Assembly: GCA_022419385.1 (NCBI GenBank)
Contig: JAJUBI010000002.1
Location: 4,092,001 to 4,156,000, forward strand
DNA from: Paraconiothyrium sp. Pb-2020
Taxonomy: Eukaryota; Ascomycota; Dothideomycetes; Pleosporales; Didymosphaeriaceae
Length of the DNA stretch: 64,000 nucleotides
Direction of reading: 5' to 3'
Positions 1 through 11,404 of the stretch are shown one piece after another (within the stretch, counting starts at the first letter, position 1; every line of letters starts with the position of its first letter). The notes below the pieces were generated by a model. The model was not told where the DNA came from. It saw only the letters and a program-made list of their open reading frames with translations, and searched no databases. The translations under genes and the position numbers were made by a program.

Positions 1-1347
1 CGTTGGTGCGCTTGCTGATGGCACCACCACGGACAGGTCGGAGGACCTTCTGGACATCGCTGGAGTTGATGATCTTGCTGAGGTCGGGCTGCTTCATCAG
101 AGCGGAGGGGAGGAGGAAGTCCTTCTTGAGGGCCGAAGGTTCGGTGGTGGAACCGTAGACCTTATCAAGAGCAGCGAAAGCCGAGGAAGTCCAGACAATG
201 AAACGTCCGAGGTGACCTCCAGGGGCGAGCTGGAGAAGGTTGAGGGAGTAGACGGATGAGGTCTCAACACCGGGCAAGTTGCGGAAAGCACCAACGAGCT
301 CCTTGCCATCCTCATCGGGGTTGTAGATGACAAGAGGACCACGGCGCTGCCTGTAGCGGCGACCCCTGAGCTTACCCTTACCGGCACGGACCTTCCTGGA
401 CTTCTTGACCTTCTCGATGTCAGCGCCAGCACCGACAGCCTTGAGCAGAGCAAGGGCAGCGGAGGTCTTGGCGATAGCAGCGTCGGCGAAAGCGGTCGAG
501 GAAACGACGAGAGGGACTTCCGGAACGGTGGAGATGTTGTGGCCACGGGCAAGGAGAAGAGCAGCGCTGGAAGACGCAGCGAGGGCGGATGCGGTCGCAA
601 AGCGCTTCTGGTTCAGGTTGATCTTCTGGTGCCACTTCCTCCAGACCTTGGTGGGAGCGAACATGCGACCGGAGCGGCACATGTTACCGAAAGCAGCCTG
701 ACCGGCACGGTGAGTACCACCACCCGAGACACGAGGAATACGGGCGACGGCACGACCAGTACCCCAGGACTCGGCGGAGGTCTGATGACCAGCCTTCTCG
801 GAGCTGCACGAGTCAGCTATGAACGTATCGCGTAGGTTTGATAACACTTACACAGCGTACGGCTGGCGCTTGTTCTTGTTCATGCCAGTGTGCACCGAGT
901 GGACAATGTCCGGGCGGATGGGGCTCTAATCGGAAGTTAGCAATTGAGCTCAGCATGATGAAGTACGCAGCGTCGCCATTTGGAAGCGCACTGCCCAGAT
1001 ATTCCAAACTCCATCCACACAGCGAGGTGCAATGTGGCCATAGAGAATAGAAAATGCTGTGTCGATGCTAGCGCTTCGCCGAAACCTCACCCGCGCATAT
1101 CGAGCCGCTGGAGTCTGGTCATATTTCGATACAGAGTCCTGACAGCATCCTGATGGTCCATTTCACTAGCCATCTACTGCAGAATATGCGCGGAGTCGGT
1201 TGTCGTTGCGGTGTAGGGCGTGCGAGGCTGTCGGAGCTGCAATTGCGAGATATGCGTAGGACTTGCCTTGAAGACATTGGGGATAGGAGCAGTGTCCTTA
1301 GAGGCCTCTCCGGAGCCGGAAATGATGGTGACGGTAGGCCGAGACAT
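1..1347 (-). CDS. RPL4: 60S ribosomal protein L4 (partial, C-terminus beyond window)
   Basis: Structural protein of the large cytosolic ribosomal subunit (uL4 family). Three exons fit: 1267-1347 (27 codons from an ATG at 1345-1347), 852-925 and <1-803. Spliced, they give an N-terminus starting MSRPTVTI, then SPIRPDIVHSVHTGMNKNKRQPYAV, then VSEKAGHQTSAESWGTGRA, which is the signature order of eukaryotic L4. The frame stays open to base 1 (GGAISKRTN), so the rest of the C-terminus lies outside the window. The first intron (926-1266) starts GCAAGT after AAG, a GC-AG intron. The second (804-851) is an ordinary 48-nt GT-AG intron. An open frame extends upstream of the chosen ATG, but the family begins M(A)SRPTV, which supports this start. 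Identification is very secure. Confidence 0.96.
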
Positions 1348-4070
1348 GGCGGGCGTCTTGTGCTGCGGGTTAGTACGCTGTGTTGATGTCGAAGTTCTGA
1401 ACTCGCGGAGTGATTTTTCGGTGTGCGCCAAGATCGCGCCTGCTCGAAAAGCTAAGCGAGCGTTAGCGCGGAAACCCTCGCGCTAGTAGGACAAGTACGA
1501 CACTAAGTTGCTGTTCATGCAACCACGAGAACACATTATGCCGCGGAAATTTGGACTACAGATGCAGGTCAAAGAATGACGCGTTCAAAACAATGAAAGA
1601 TTGGTGTCTAAGGATGAACAGCGGTGTCACCGACAAAGTGTGGCCGCTGTTGATGCGGAATGGTTTGACAGATATTACTGAAGACGGCTGAGGCAAATTA
1701 TTGTAAACACTTCACGAATGAGTTGAGCTACATCTGGAGCGGCATCATGAAACTGTTTTCATGGCTCTGGGAATCTTCTCCTGTCAACTTGTATCAAGTT
1801 TGTGGAGATTAGACCTGAGGCAATTGCATCAGTACCATGATTTCCTAAACATCTACGAACCCGCCTGCTAGGTGATGGGGATCTGAATGGTTGTTTGAAG
1901 TTGGTAGTTGAGCTAGATTCGAGGGAGTAAGACGGGAGGTGTGGTATGATCATCACTCTGCGAATTCAGCTCTGATGCACTCAGCTCAATGCACCTGGAT
2001 GGCAGTTGCAGTAAGGTCTTGTGCGGGTCAAGGACCACGTTGCCAATCTCAATGGGCGATAGAGTTAGTTTGCCCAGAATCAGTTGGTTATTACAATGAG
2101 AAATATTGTACACCGCCCAGTTATCGGGATTGCAGAAGGATGTACAGGCGTTATGACCTCGAAGTTACCTCTGCACCGCATATTCTGGACCAACATGAAG
2201 TTACTAGTCAAGGGCCTGGTCTAGCACACGCCATCGTGCGTTTTGGACAACAAATAACTTCTTGGGTGAATATCATAACATTTCTCGCTGCAACTTCTCG
2301 GACACCGGCAATTTCCCAATGCAACTAGCTGAAGGCTACGCGATCCCCGCACCTTCTGCTTCGGCTTGTACTACGCGTCGCCTAGACAGATTGTCTGTGC
2401 TCTGGCGTTCTGCGTGTTTCAACGGGTGCTGCCAGGGTTCCGGCGTTGACATCGCGAGTTTCGGAATCGGACAATATTCTGCCTGGTTGGCAATGCTTGT
2501 AGCTCAAAAGCGCTACAAGTCACTAGCGAAGGACACGATTGCAAGCGAGCAGCACAGCATGGAGCTGAGAAGCGATGTAATGCAGTGTTGCAAGGCTCGT
2601 ACCTGATACAGTCAAAGGTCGCGTGTGAAATAGCTGTGACCTATGGGAAATCTGCTTGTGGCTAATGATTGGGATGAGTAAACAAGAGATGTCAGTTTGC
2701 GCGACAGATCTCTTCCAAAGAGCATCTGAAACTGGCGGTCAGATGACCTTGCCGTCGCAGGTTTCGAGTGCTCACCCCGCCAACCAGCCTCATGTTTCAC
2801 AATCACCTGTGCTGTCGGACAATTTCTTGGAGACAGCGACGACAGAGCACTGGCGGTGGAGTCAAGGAGAGTCCGAGGGCCAAACGCGGGACGAGCGACC
2901 TATGGGTTGGTACGGAGTCCAGTCCAAGGCTGACGGCTCCGTGCGCCTTGAGGCTCTGCTGCGCACGGCCAGGAAGAGGACAATAGACTGGACATGATGG
3001 CCAGCATTGTCCGGCCACGTAGAGATGCATGCTGTCTGCTGTCTGTTGTGCGCCGTGGGCCTTGTGTTTAAACAAAGACTGCTGTTGCTGATGGAGGGCA
3101 GAGTTCGGTGGTGTTGCCACACGAGCGAGCCAACCGAACGGCCGAGTGCGGCTTCTAAAATTAGACAAACGTCGGCTCATTTGGACAAAGAAGTCGTCGC
3201 AAGCATCGCGAACCCTCAAGCAGAGCTGCAAGAGTCGTCGCAAACAGCGTCGTACGAAGGCGCGGCTCGAGCTGCAATTTCAACAGGGCTGGAACGGCGC
3301 AGTGTGCGTGCAGACACTGCAGAGGCAGTTGCCAGGCCGAACGCTTCCCGCACGGACGCCCCTTCTTCTGCTATTTTTGGGCAGTCCCGCGAGCCGTTGC
3401 TGCCTGTGATTGGCCGGGGCTTAGGCGCTCGCTCTCACACTGGCCGCCGACTCTCTGCTCCAGCGACCAGCGAGCGACACCCATCCTCTTCAACCACAAC
3501 GAAAGCGCCGCCGCGCAGCCCCCCACAACACCACCCACGGCGCCAGGCCGACTTTCTCGCCTCCCAGGCGGTCGTACTTGCCCCCCATCGCCCTCGAGCA
3601 AAGTGCGCTCCTGCCTCGCCGTACACGACCGTCGCATTGCAACACGAACGGCACGACTCTCCCCACGACGCTGAGCACACGGCCCGTCGACGTCGATTCT
3701 TCTTCCTCCACGCACATCCGGGGTACTCTGTCCCCAGTCGCTCCCTACTGCGTTAGTTGAGAATCTGGTATTCTCGTTTCAAGTCTACAACACAGGTCTA
3801 TTCTCGTGTTGGTCGTCGGTACGTTTGCCTCCGTTGTCCTGATTTGTTGTTTCTGCCTCTCTGCACACTCTACTTTACCCGTATCACTCTTCTCTTTGTC
3901 TATCAAGTCGAGGCGAGGCGCACATTCTGCTGCGCCCTCTGTTTCTCAGCCTGTCATCGCTGTCAGTACGCTTCCACGCCTCAGCGGCTAGCGCCCTCCA
4001 GCGACCGTAGTCATTGCTTCTACCTTCGACTACCTACAGCTTTTTGCACAAGAGATGTCAACTTCGAGAC
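1348..4070. other. Intergenic / probable long leader of the phosphatase gene
   Basis: This stretch separates the RPL4 start from the phosphatase start. Several short frames exist (for example 1939-2328, 2262-2606 and 3007-3756), but none gives a recognisable protein or plausible splicing. From about 3480 to 4010 the plus strand is rich in pyrimidines and CCACC-type runs, as in fungal promoters and 5' leaders. A 61-codon upstream ORF (3806-3991) lies just before the phosphatase start and could affect its translation. I see no RNA gene or repeat here. Confidence 0.5.
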
Positions 4071-7000
4071 ATGTCGTCCCTTTTAGTAACACACGATACT
4101 GACTATAGTGCTCTCAAAAGGGCACTTTCTACGCGTAATATCTCCTTCTCTTCGAAAAGGCTCAAGCGGACTCCTCCACGCCAAACATCCTCACTTCCCA
4201 CTTCCAGTCCACCACCGTGGCCCAATAGAACAAGCAGTCGCTCGCCCAGGTCGGGGCCGCCTGCCGGAGCCCGCAGACCCAGTATGCAAACAAGCCCGAG
4301 GTCCTTTGCAATGCCCTCGTTTGGCTCGGTTTTTGGGGAAGACGCACGCAACGCTCACCTGAAACCATTGCCCAGCGCAGACGGCGCAAGCCCACATGGC
4401 ACGATAACCAGGCCACATACGAGTGGGAGTCCCCACAGCGCAGTCCCTTTCTCTTCATTCCACATCCACCGCGACAGTCGAGACAGCACTTCGACCGCCT
4501 CGTCGGATAACTCGCCCACCACAACCATATCTACGATGGACTCGTCTTCGGTAACAGACCCTTCGCCAGGACCGTCTCCCGAGTCACCGGTCGCAAAGAC
4601 TGCGACGTCTTTTGTTGCCGACTTCCGGTCGCGCAGAACAGACAATGGTTCCCAAGAATCGTCACCGAATACCTTCTTCGAGCTGCAAAGGCCCACCACA
4701 CCTGCAAAGAAACCTCGAAACCTCAAGAATCTTGGAATCAACACTTCTACGTCGTTAGGTAACTTGCGCTTGAATCCCTCGGCGTCTCTTCCCGCAGTGG
4801 AGAAGCAGGAGAAGAACAGCTCGGCGCCGCCTTCGCCCTCCTTCATCAAGCCCCCGACGCCTCCACGGCGGCGACCGTCTAATCTTAGCTTGACTATATC
4901 GACTCCTGGAAGCCAGGAAAACAAACCCATGCGACTGATCATCCCATCCACGCCGTCGTTCAACCGTCCTGCGCTTCGCCACTTCCAGTCGTCTCCGTCG
5001 TTACCGTTATGCTCACCTGCTGTTGGCCCATCCGGTGGAATGCAATTTCCGTCCCTTCGCCCGGTCAAGGCAAACCCACGTGGACTTTCAGAGGTTCCAT
5101 ATGAGATGGAGGAAGAAGAGGACCAAGAGCCGAACTTTGATATTCCTCAATCGCGAGAAGAGAAGCGCGCGGCGTACCCGAATGGACCCATCCAGATTTA
5201 CCCCTCGGGAGTCTTTCTCTACTTCGAGCCTACGGCTGAACAAGCTTGCAATTTTGATGTTATATTCAACGTTGCCAGTGAGGTCAAGAATCCTTTCACT
5301 ACGCCTGCTTCCGAGTCTCAGAAAGACCTCGATGCTCGGCGACTGGATGGCCCGCCAGCTGAAAATCCGGACTTCACGTCGATCCTTGACGGAACCAAAT
5401 CATCGCTCGAACAGCAGAGTAGCTCACCTACGACGCCGAAAGCCACACCTGTACTTGATACTGTCCATCCTTCTGAGTACCTGATAAACGGCAAGACGCA
5501 CAAGACCCCGGAGTATATCCACATGATGTGGGAGCATAACACCGACATTGTGTCCGACCTGTATAGGCTGGTGAAGACTATGGATGAGCGAGTACAGCAG
5601 GGTAAGCGTGTTCTTGTCCACTGCCAGTGCGGCGTGAGCCGTTCTGCTAGTTTGATCGTCGCCTACGGCCTGTACAAGAACCCCGGAATGAGTGTTCAGG
5701 AAGCCTACGACATTGCGAAGAAGCGAAGCAAATGGATAGGTCCCAACATGAACCTCATCATGCAGCTCCAAGAATTCCGGAACGGATTGCTCAAAGCCAA
5801 CGAAAACCGGTCATTTAACCAAGGTTTTGGCAGACGATCTGCTGGTCTCCCCACAGGTGTCTCGGTTGCCACAAATCGACACTCGCCATTCGACAGGAAT
5901 GTGCCCGCTGGGCCCCGTACTCCTCGCACCGCGCCTTTGCCGCCTGATACTGATATAAATCTGCAGCGCGCCAGCACTGGCAACATGATGGCTATATCGC
6001 CTGGTCCATTGTCAGCGCCATCTGGTTCTTCACTCTTCTCTCCTGGATTCCGTCAATCATGGGCAGCGAGCCAGACCCAATTCGACCTATCACCGAAATC
6101 GTCACCGACCGCTACTCCGTATGTTGACCCGAAAGGCCACATTGTCCCGGTATTAGCAATAACGGACAACGATTCTTCGGCAGTCGAGAGTCCGCCGTAT
6201 CTGACAGAAGAGGCACAGCCACAGTCAAGTGATCACGAGGCAGGCCTCAAACCATTCCTTGTGCCAAACTTCTCCCGCCAGCTACCATTCAGGTCAGCAG
6301 ACAGCGATACTACACTCGACCGACCGCGGAGTTCGCCGAATGTCAGTAACCTCCTGGCTCCCTCCCAGGGTCAGGACTTGCCACTACGGTCTCCAGCTGT
6401 GGCGACCTTCAACATACCTTCTCTTGCCCCGGACCATGCGCTGGGTGTTCCACTAAAGTCGCCTGCAAAACCAGAATTCAATCTGAATCCATGGCCGAAG
6501 GGTTACGACTTGGATCCTTACTCAAGATCTGACTCACCGCCGCCGCCGCCCTTGTCTCCAAGGACCTTCGAGTTCTATGCCCCACGGCGGGATGAGCAGG
6601 AACCAACCGAGTCATACGATCCACGCTACAACCGTGCCTCAGATTCGACGATTAGGATGCCTAGTCTGGAGCCAAGTAGTAACGGTAACGAAGAGACGGA
6701 ACTTACATCCCCAGTTCGTACTGAGTTCCCTTCAGATGTTTTCGGGCGTGAAACGGACGTGGTAGAGCAGGAATTGACCTCTCCACGAGCGACTGAGTTC
6801 CACATGACACCGCTGAAGCCGAGAGTAGCAGACGAGGACCCGTTTGGTCTTGCCTCTCCGAGACATTTTGAGTTCCCTCCAAGTATCTTCAAACACCGCA
6901 ATTTCGCCCAACGCGAAGCGGAACTTGAAGCGGACGCTCGACGGCCGTCTTTTCAAGCGATTCTCCCGCCCTCTGATCTTGCTCAACCTGAGAGCGTCAA

Positions 7001-7601
7001 CGGCTTCGCTTCATTGAATAGTACAGCACAGGCGCCCCCAGCTATACAAACACCTTCATTGGCTCGTCCCAAGAGCGGAGAGCTTGATGCTCGTATTGAC
7101 AGCGTCAGCCCTACGGAAGATATCTCGTTCTCAGAGAGCCCGTTGCCTGTTCTCAAGACTTCTACATGGGAGCCTCCAGTAACTCCCAAGTCTCCTGGTC
7201 ACGCGTATCTGTCAACTCCTTCGAAACAAAGCGGCATCAGATCGCGCTTCTCGTCGCCCAATCTCCGAGAACAGCGAAAGTTGCACAAATTGCAAACCGA
7301 GATGGAGGCCATGCTCCCAGCTCGGGCACCGCAGCCTACGCAAACTGTGGACGATTTGGATGCTCTGATGTCTCCGCGTGCAGAGGAATTCACCCGTAAC
7401 CCGTTCCACTTCGATCTCCGATCTCCGACCGACGAAGTCAGCCCGGCATCCTCGAATGAGACGGTCAAAGATAGCCAAACCCGCACTGAATGGACAGAGA
7501 AGCGTCAATGGACCCCGCAAAAGTCACTCGACGACGACCCTCGAAGCCCAGTTCAGACAGGAAGCAGTCCCATTGTGCGGAATATCTGGGACGTACTTTG
7601 A
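4071..7601 (+). CDS. Dual-specificity protein phosphatase, Cpp1/Msg5-like
   Basis: Probable MAP-kinase phosphatase, dephosphorylating Tyr/Thr. The catalytic signature HCQCGVSRSASLIVAYGL lies near residue 518 (nucleophile Cys, P-loop Arg). The dual-specificity domain runs from about residue 375 to 590, with the DSP entry segment (PIQIYPSGVFLYF) and the general-acid region before the P-loop. The domain is flanked by long, Ser/Pro-rich, probably disordered arms, as in fungal CPP1-type phosphatases. The single exon encodes 1176 residues from the ATG at 4071. A frame-extending ATG at 4014 would add 19 residues, but the 4071 start is followed by a more typical disordered N-terminus. The C-terminal arm repeats a short SPxxxEF-type motif at least five times and contains a FEFP sequence (residues 933-936) that matches MAPK docking motifs. 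Family assignment is firm. The kinase substrate is inferred. Confidence 0.93.
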   Translation: MSSLLVTHDTDYSALKRALSTRNISFSSKRLKRTPPRQTSSLPTSSPPPWPNRTSSRSPRSGPPAGARRPSMQTSPRSFAMPSFGSVFGEDARNAHLKPLPSADGASPHGTITRPHTSGSPHSAVPFSSFHIHRDSRDSTSTASSDNSPTTTISTMDSSSVTDPSPGPSPESPVAKTATSFVADFRSRRTDNGSQESSPNTFFELQRPTTPAKKPRNLKNLGINTSTSLGNLRLNPSASLPAVEKQEKNSSAPPSPSFIKPPTPPRRRPSNLSLTISTPGSQENKPMRLIIPSTPSFNRPALRHFQSSPSLPLCSPAVGPSGGMQFPSLRPVKANPRGLSEVPYEMEEEEDQEPNFDIPQSREEKRAAYPNGPIQIYPSGVFLYFEPTAEQACNFDVIFNVASEVKNPFTTPASESQKDLDARRLDGPPAENPDFTSILDGTKSSLEQQSSSPTTPKATPVLDTVHPSEYLINGKTHKTPEYIHMMWEHNTDIVSDLYRLVKTMDERVQQGKRVLVHCQCGVSRSASLIVAYGLYKNPGMSVQEAYDIAKKRSKWIGPNMNLIMQLQEFRNGLLKANENRSFNQGFGRRSAGLPTGVSVATNRHSPFDRNVPAGPRTPRTAPLPPDTDINLQRASTGNMMAISPGPLSAPSGSSLFSPGFRQSWAASQTQFDLSPKSSPTATPYVDPKGHIVPVLAITDNDSSAVESPPYLTEEAQPQSSDHEAGLKPFLVPNFSRQLPFRSADSDTTLDRPRSSPNVSNLLAPSQGQDLPLRSPAVATFNIPSLAPDHALGVPLKSPAKPEFNLNPWPKGYDLDPYSRSDSPPPPPLSPRTFEFYAPRRDEQEPTESYDPRYNRASDSTIRMPSLEPSSNGNEETELTSPVRTEFPSDVFGRETDVVEQELTSPRATEFHMTPLKPRVADEDPFGLASPRHFEFPPSIFKHRNFAQREAELEADARRPSFQAILPPSDLAQPESVNGFASLNSTAQAPPAIQTPSLARPKSGELDARIDSVSPTEDISFSESPLPVLKTSTWEPPVTPKSPGHAYLSTPSKQSGIRSRFSSPNLREQRKLHKLQTEMEAMLPARAPQPTQTVDDLDALMSPRAEEFTRNPFHFDLRSPTDEVSPASSNETVKDSQTRTEWTEKRQWTPQKSLDDDPRSPVQTGSSPIVRNIWDVL

Positions 7602-8228
7602 AGGGACATCGTCACTCAACGTTGCTCGTCAGTGACCTAGACTCCCCGTTACTTATTGTACATTGGATCTCGCCTTGGCGAGCTATACCGGGCTCAACAG
7701 CAATAAAGCCGTCGCGATCTCGTGGGGTTGATCGTTGGAAGAGCAAACACATGATGTGACGGAGCCGACAGCATGCGCATCGTCTGATCGGAGGTCTATG
7801 CACCAACAATTGGGGCTTGACTACAAGCCACCCATTCAACGATGCGCAGAGCACGAAATTGAGCGACTGCAAGAACTCGTCGTCTCAATGTCGCATTTCG
7901 GTCATCCTCATGCGACTTTAGTGCGCGCAATACACCCGCTGTGTAACATTGCTTTCGCATAGCGCAATCAGCATTCTTTCCTATAGTTTCCCTTATCTTT
8001 TTCTCGTCACATCGGTTTTTGCGGAGGCATAGCGAAGGCAAGCTCTGCACCCTCACTTAATGTTCTAGTCTCTAGTTTCTAGTACACGCGAACCTCCACC
8101 ACGCTCATTACGCCTTTCACACCATCATATCCTACACATCACACGTTCTCTGTACCTCTCCTACCCATCACATATTCTCGTATCATCTCTCTTACACCAT
8201 CAACCACTTTTCCTATTTTACGAAGTTT

Positions 8229-8486
8229 ATGCTACGCCACGGCGAGCAAAGAAGACGCACCAACCTGCGCTTCTCAATCTCAGACCTGTACATACGGTGC
8301 GCAGGATTGGCTTGGGCGCAACAGGCGGTCAGCAGTCTTGCATCTCTTATGTCGTTTCCTTTGCTGGATTGTTTCACGTTTGGATCGCGCATTGATCGTC
8401 CCAAGGGACGCTTTGAAAGGCTTTGGACAGCCTTGGAGTACGATGTTGGATTGGGAATTGGCCTGGGTGATGGATTGGAAGCTTGA
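8229..8486 (+). CDS. Possible small ORF, 85 codons, unknown
   Basis: An ATG-initiated frame begins directly after a CT-rich, leader-like block (8085-8220), a context that often precedes fungal start codons. The peptide has no recognised motif, signal peptide or cysteine pattern. It could be a genuine small protein, the first exon of an unseen gene, or chance. It is kept only because of its upstream context. Confidence 0.15.
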   Translation: MLRHGEQRRRTNLRFSISDLYIRCAGLAWAQQAVSSLASLMSFPLLDCFTFGSRIDRPKGRFERLWTALEYDVGLGIGLGDGLEA

Positions 8487-9036
8487 AAAGGGCCTTGCTT
8501 GGGCCTGTTCATCTCTCATGGATTATATTAGGGCGCGTGAGACCATTGGTATAGATGAATTGAAAGTCTATACGACAAATATGTTTCAATTCCTTGCGTG
8601 ATGATGATACTGTTTGTTAGAGTTGGCTGGTCATCATCACCCCACTACGTGATTGCCACGCGTCCCTGCCATAACATACTTTGTCGTCGCTGTCTGTGTC
8701 GTATGCTAGTCCACGACACATGGTCATCCTCTCTGTCCTTTTGAAGGACCCAACTCAAGCTTTCTCTTAATGGAGCAAAGAAGCTAGCTGAAGGCCTTTG
8801 CGCCTGAAGTTATCGGACCTTCAACATCGGAGGAAGCCGATGATGGTCACCGTCGTTCCTCTCTCTGACCTTCTAAGATACTACTCAAAAGCTTTAGCCA
8901 CTCTGTATGGATAAAAGAAGCGCAGTTGGACATGGGACCAATAGTAGGAGGTTTTGGTCCAGACCCCATCAACGCTCGAGGGCGCCAATTTTAGTATACT
9001 GAGGTGTCTTAGTAGTGTAACGAAAAACAAGTCGAA

Positions 9037-9249
9037 ATGGAAACCTCTTATACCTTGCATCATCTGGAATTTAGCCTCACTCACGAGGATGATGATGATC
9101 TTCGCCCCTTGCTTCATTCTGATTGGGGATATCTCGTACTAGACGTGGAAGTACCCGACGAGCCCTCAATGGGCGGACATGAGTTGCTGCTAGTTGCGCT
9201 TTTGTTCTCACAAAGCCATGGAATCAACCGCATACACCTTTTTTACTAA
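9037..9249 (+). CDS. Possible small acidic ORF, 70 codons, unknown
   Basis: A short frame beginning METSYTLHHLEF with an acidic EDDDD run. Its composition is protein-like, but I recognise no domain and see no convincing introns around it. It may be a remnant exon. Very tentative. Confidence 0.15.
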   Translation: METSYTLHHLEFSLTHEDDDDLRPLLHSDWGYLVLDVEVPDEPSMGGHELLLVALLFSQSHGINRIHLFY

Positions 9250-10199
9250 GTACGTGAAGTGCAACTACCTAATAGTAATGAAATGGCTAGCTAGGACTAT
9301 ATAAATCTGTAAACGGCTCTTTGTTATGTTCTGTACACGATGAGATAGAAAGGAGACATAAAAAAGGTTCTCTATCATTGTGTTTTTCCTGTGTGTTACT
9401 GTGGGCCTGGATCTGGGTCCAGACCCGAGCGTTTTTGTTGTTGTAAATGTGTGATTAGGTGTACTGGAGGCGTAAAATTCAAGCTTTCATAACTCTTCCC
9501 TGTCGAATCGAAGGACGAATGGCGAAGGATGGCATCACTATTATAATATTCGATATTTACGGTGATTAAGGCGTCGTTGGTGGATCGTCTCTAGGCAATG
9601 TGCGATGGCATACATTGCCTCAATAAGGGGAAAGCCACAGCAGTGCCGCTGATCAGACCATTTTGAGCCAAAGCCCCCATGCGCTGCCGTCAGTGAAGTT
9701 TTGGGATGCTCTTGCCGAGAAGATGTGTCGTCAACAATCACGGACTGCGCGGCTGGGTAATTATAGAACATGTCTTTAGGCTAAAAAAGGACTAGCCAAG
9801 ATGATTGCTATTGATGGTACTGCTGATGTGACTGTCGATTATGATTTGTGTGCCTATTGCCCATTAGAGCACACTGTAGCAGCGCCAGCCCGAAAGGTTT
9901 TGCGTAAGCTTCTGATGATTTTAAGCCTATATAGGACCTGTTTGCTGTCTTCCACGTTTCAAAAATAAAATTAATTGGAAATAGAAAAGTTTCCACAAGC
10001 TAGTAGAGAATGCACAGAATCTAAGTCTGTCTTGATTCAATTCCAAACGATGACGCACAAAATTCACGTTTCATCTAGTGCTTTAGGTCCAAGTAACGTT
10101 CGTAAGTTTGATTAGAGACTGCTCTTTCGCTAGCATTACAAGCAAGAGGTGGTCGCTGATGCAACCAATTCCACAAAATCAGAACACACTCGCAATCTT

Positions 10200-11322
10200 T
10201 CAGGGCTGTGGTGTCTCACGGCACAGAACTGCTCTGTACCGAACCTTTCCGCCTCGCAAGTCCTCCATCGCTGACTCGATACCTTTCACACTCATAGGGT
10301 AGGTGACGATAGTTGGGGTAATATTCTTGCGGGCAACAAAGTCCAACAAGCTGCGCATCGTGTCGCGTGATGCGACTAGGGAACCTTGAACATTGACACC
10401 CTTGAACAGAAGGTCAAGGAGTGGAATAGGTGCAGGTTCAAAAGCCACGGTAAGAGGATAGATAGCACCTTGCGTGTCCATAAGAGGGAGGAGACTGGCT
10501 GAGTTTAGCAGGGCATCTTAATGGCTAATCGCAAAACAGCTCACCTCTTGTAGTCGACGCCACCACTTCCGCAAAGGAGTAGGTGTTTGATAGGTGCGAT
10601 GGTGTCCACTGGCTCTTCTCCAGATCGGAAGACATGGAACTCGGACGCACCATAGTCCATTGCTTCTTGTCTCTTATTTTCAGAACTTGAGAGAACCACA
10701 ACATGGCATCCCATGGCGGCAGCAAGCTTAATAGCTAAATGCCCGAGACCACCGATACCCATGATAGCAACACGGTCTCGGGCGGTGATACCGAACTTAC
10801 TCAGGACGGTCCACACGGTAGCTCCAGCACACATGAGAGGAGCGGCATGTGCGGAATCGTAGCCGTCAGGTATGCGGTATACACATTTCTCATCCCAGAC
10901 GGCGCCAGAGCCGAAGGTGCCGTTCTCAGTGTCGGAGAAGCCATAATTCTTTACTTCCCTGCAGAATTGATCCCAACCTGTTGTATTCTTCAGTCAGTTT
11001 CTAATTCATTTGGCTTGTCTTGAAACAGAGATTACCGACCTTGAGCACATTTGTCGCAATTCGCGCAAACTTCATGGGTATATCCGAAACCGACACGGTC
11101 GCCAACCTTGACCGATCTTACTCCTGAACCCACTTGACGAATGATACCAACTCCCTCGTGTCCGAGAGCTTGGTCAACGCCAAGGTAATGCTCATCTGTA
11201 AAACATAGGCCAGAGTGTGTGGTCTCGATGTAGACTTGGTGGGGCTCTAGACGTGACGTCACGTTGTGCTCAATAAGTTGTTTGCTGGGGGAGCCCTTGA
11301 TGACGTTGTATGTTACTTCCAT
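10200..11322 (-). CDS. Zinc-dependent alcohol dehydrogenase (MDR superfamily)
   Basis: NAD(P)-dependent oxidoreductase acting on primary alcohols/aldehydes, probably cytosolic. Exons 11040-11322, 10545-10977 and 10200-10494 join in frame to 336 residues. The catalytic-zinc region reads GLCFTDEHYLGVDQALGHEGVG (Cys, then the GHE motif). The structural-zinc loop supplies Cys residues at CANCDKCAQGWDQFC. The Rossmann nucleotide loop is GIGGLGH. Introns are 10978-11039 (donor GTCGGT) and 10495-10544 (donor GTGAGC). The start is the ATG at 11322, because the family begins close to this MEVTYNV segment. A more upstream non-ATG extension was not used. A TATA-like box lies about 75 bp upstream. Exact substrate is unknown. 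Cinnamyl/aryl or short-chain alcohol activity is possible. Confidence 0.92.
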
Positions 11323-11396
11323 GGTGACGAGATTGTGTTGAATGCGATTCAAGTGGAACAAATCAGAAAAATATATCGAGAAGAACCATTGGAACT

Positions 11397-11404
11397 CTTA
11401 TATA
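11397..11404 (-). promoter_or_regulatory. TATA-like box of the alcohol dehydrogenase gene
   Basis: Read on the minus strand the sequence is TCTATATAAGAG, centred about 75-80 bp upstream of the dehydrogenase ATG. Position and sequence suit a TATA element of an inducible gene. Inferred, not shown. Confidence 0.4.

Larger units (their letters stand above)
7602..10199. other. Gene-poor interval
   Basis: About 2.6 kb between the phosphatase and the alcohol dehydrogenase 3' end. It contains a pyrimidine-rich leader-like block at 8085-8220, and two small open frames that are listed separately. Otherwise I see only short random-looking frames and no repeats. Confidence 0.4.

Noticed and set aside
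97..680. Long frames on both strands within RPL4
   Set aside because: They overlap the L4 exon in other frames, have no domain, and reflect codon bias of a highly expressed gene.
1939..2606. Plus-strand frames of 114-129 codons downstream of the RPL4 promoter
   Set aside because: No homology recognised, and composition close to random.
3007..3756. 249-codon plus-strand frame upstream of the phosphatase
   Set aside because: No signal, domain or conserved block, with Pro/Ser/Arg-rich composition from GC-rich leader DNA. More likely 5' UTR.
4355..5068. 237-codon minus-strand frame inside the phosphatase gene
   Set aside because: Antisense shadow of a Ser/Pro-rich coding region.
6537..6552. 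CCG-rich trinucleotide run in the phosphatase gene
   Set aside because: A short polyproline-coding stretch within a disordered arm, too short to be a notable microsatellite.
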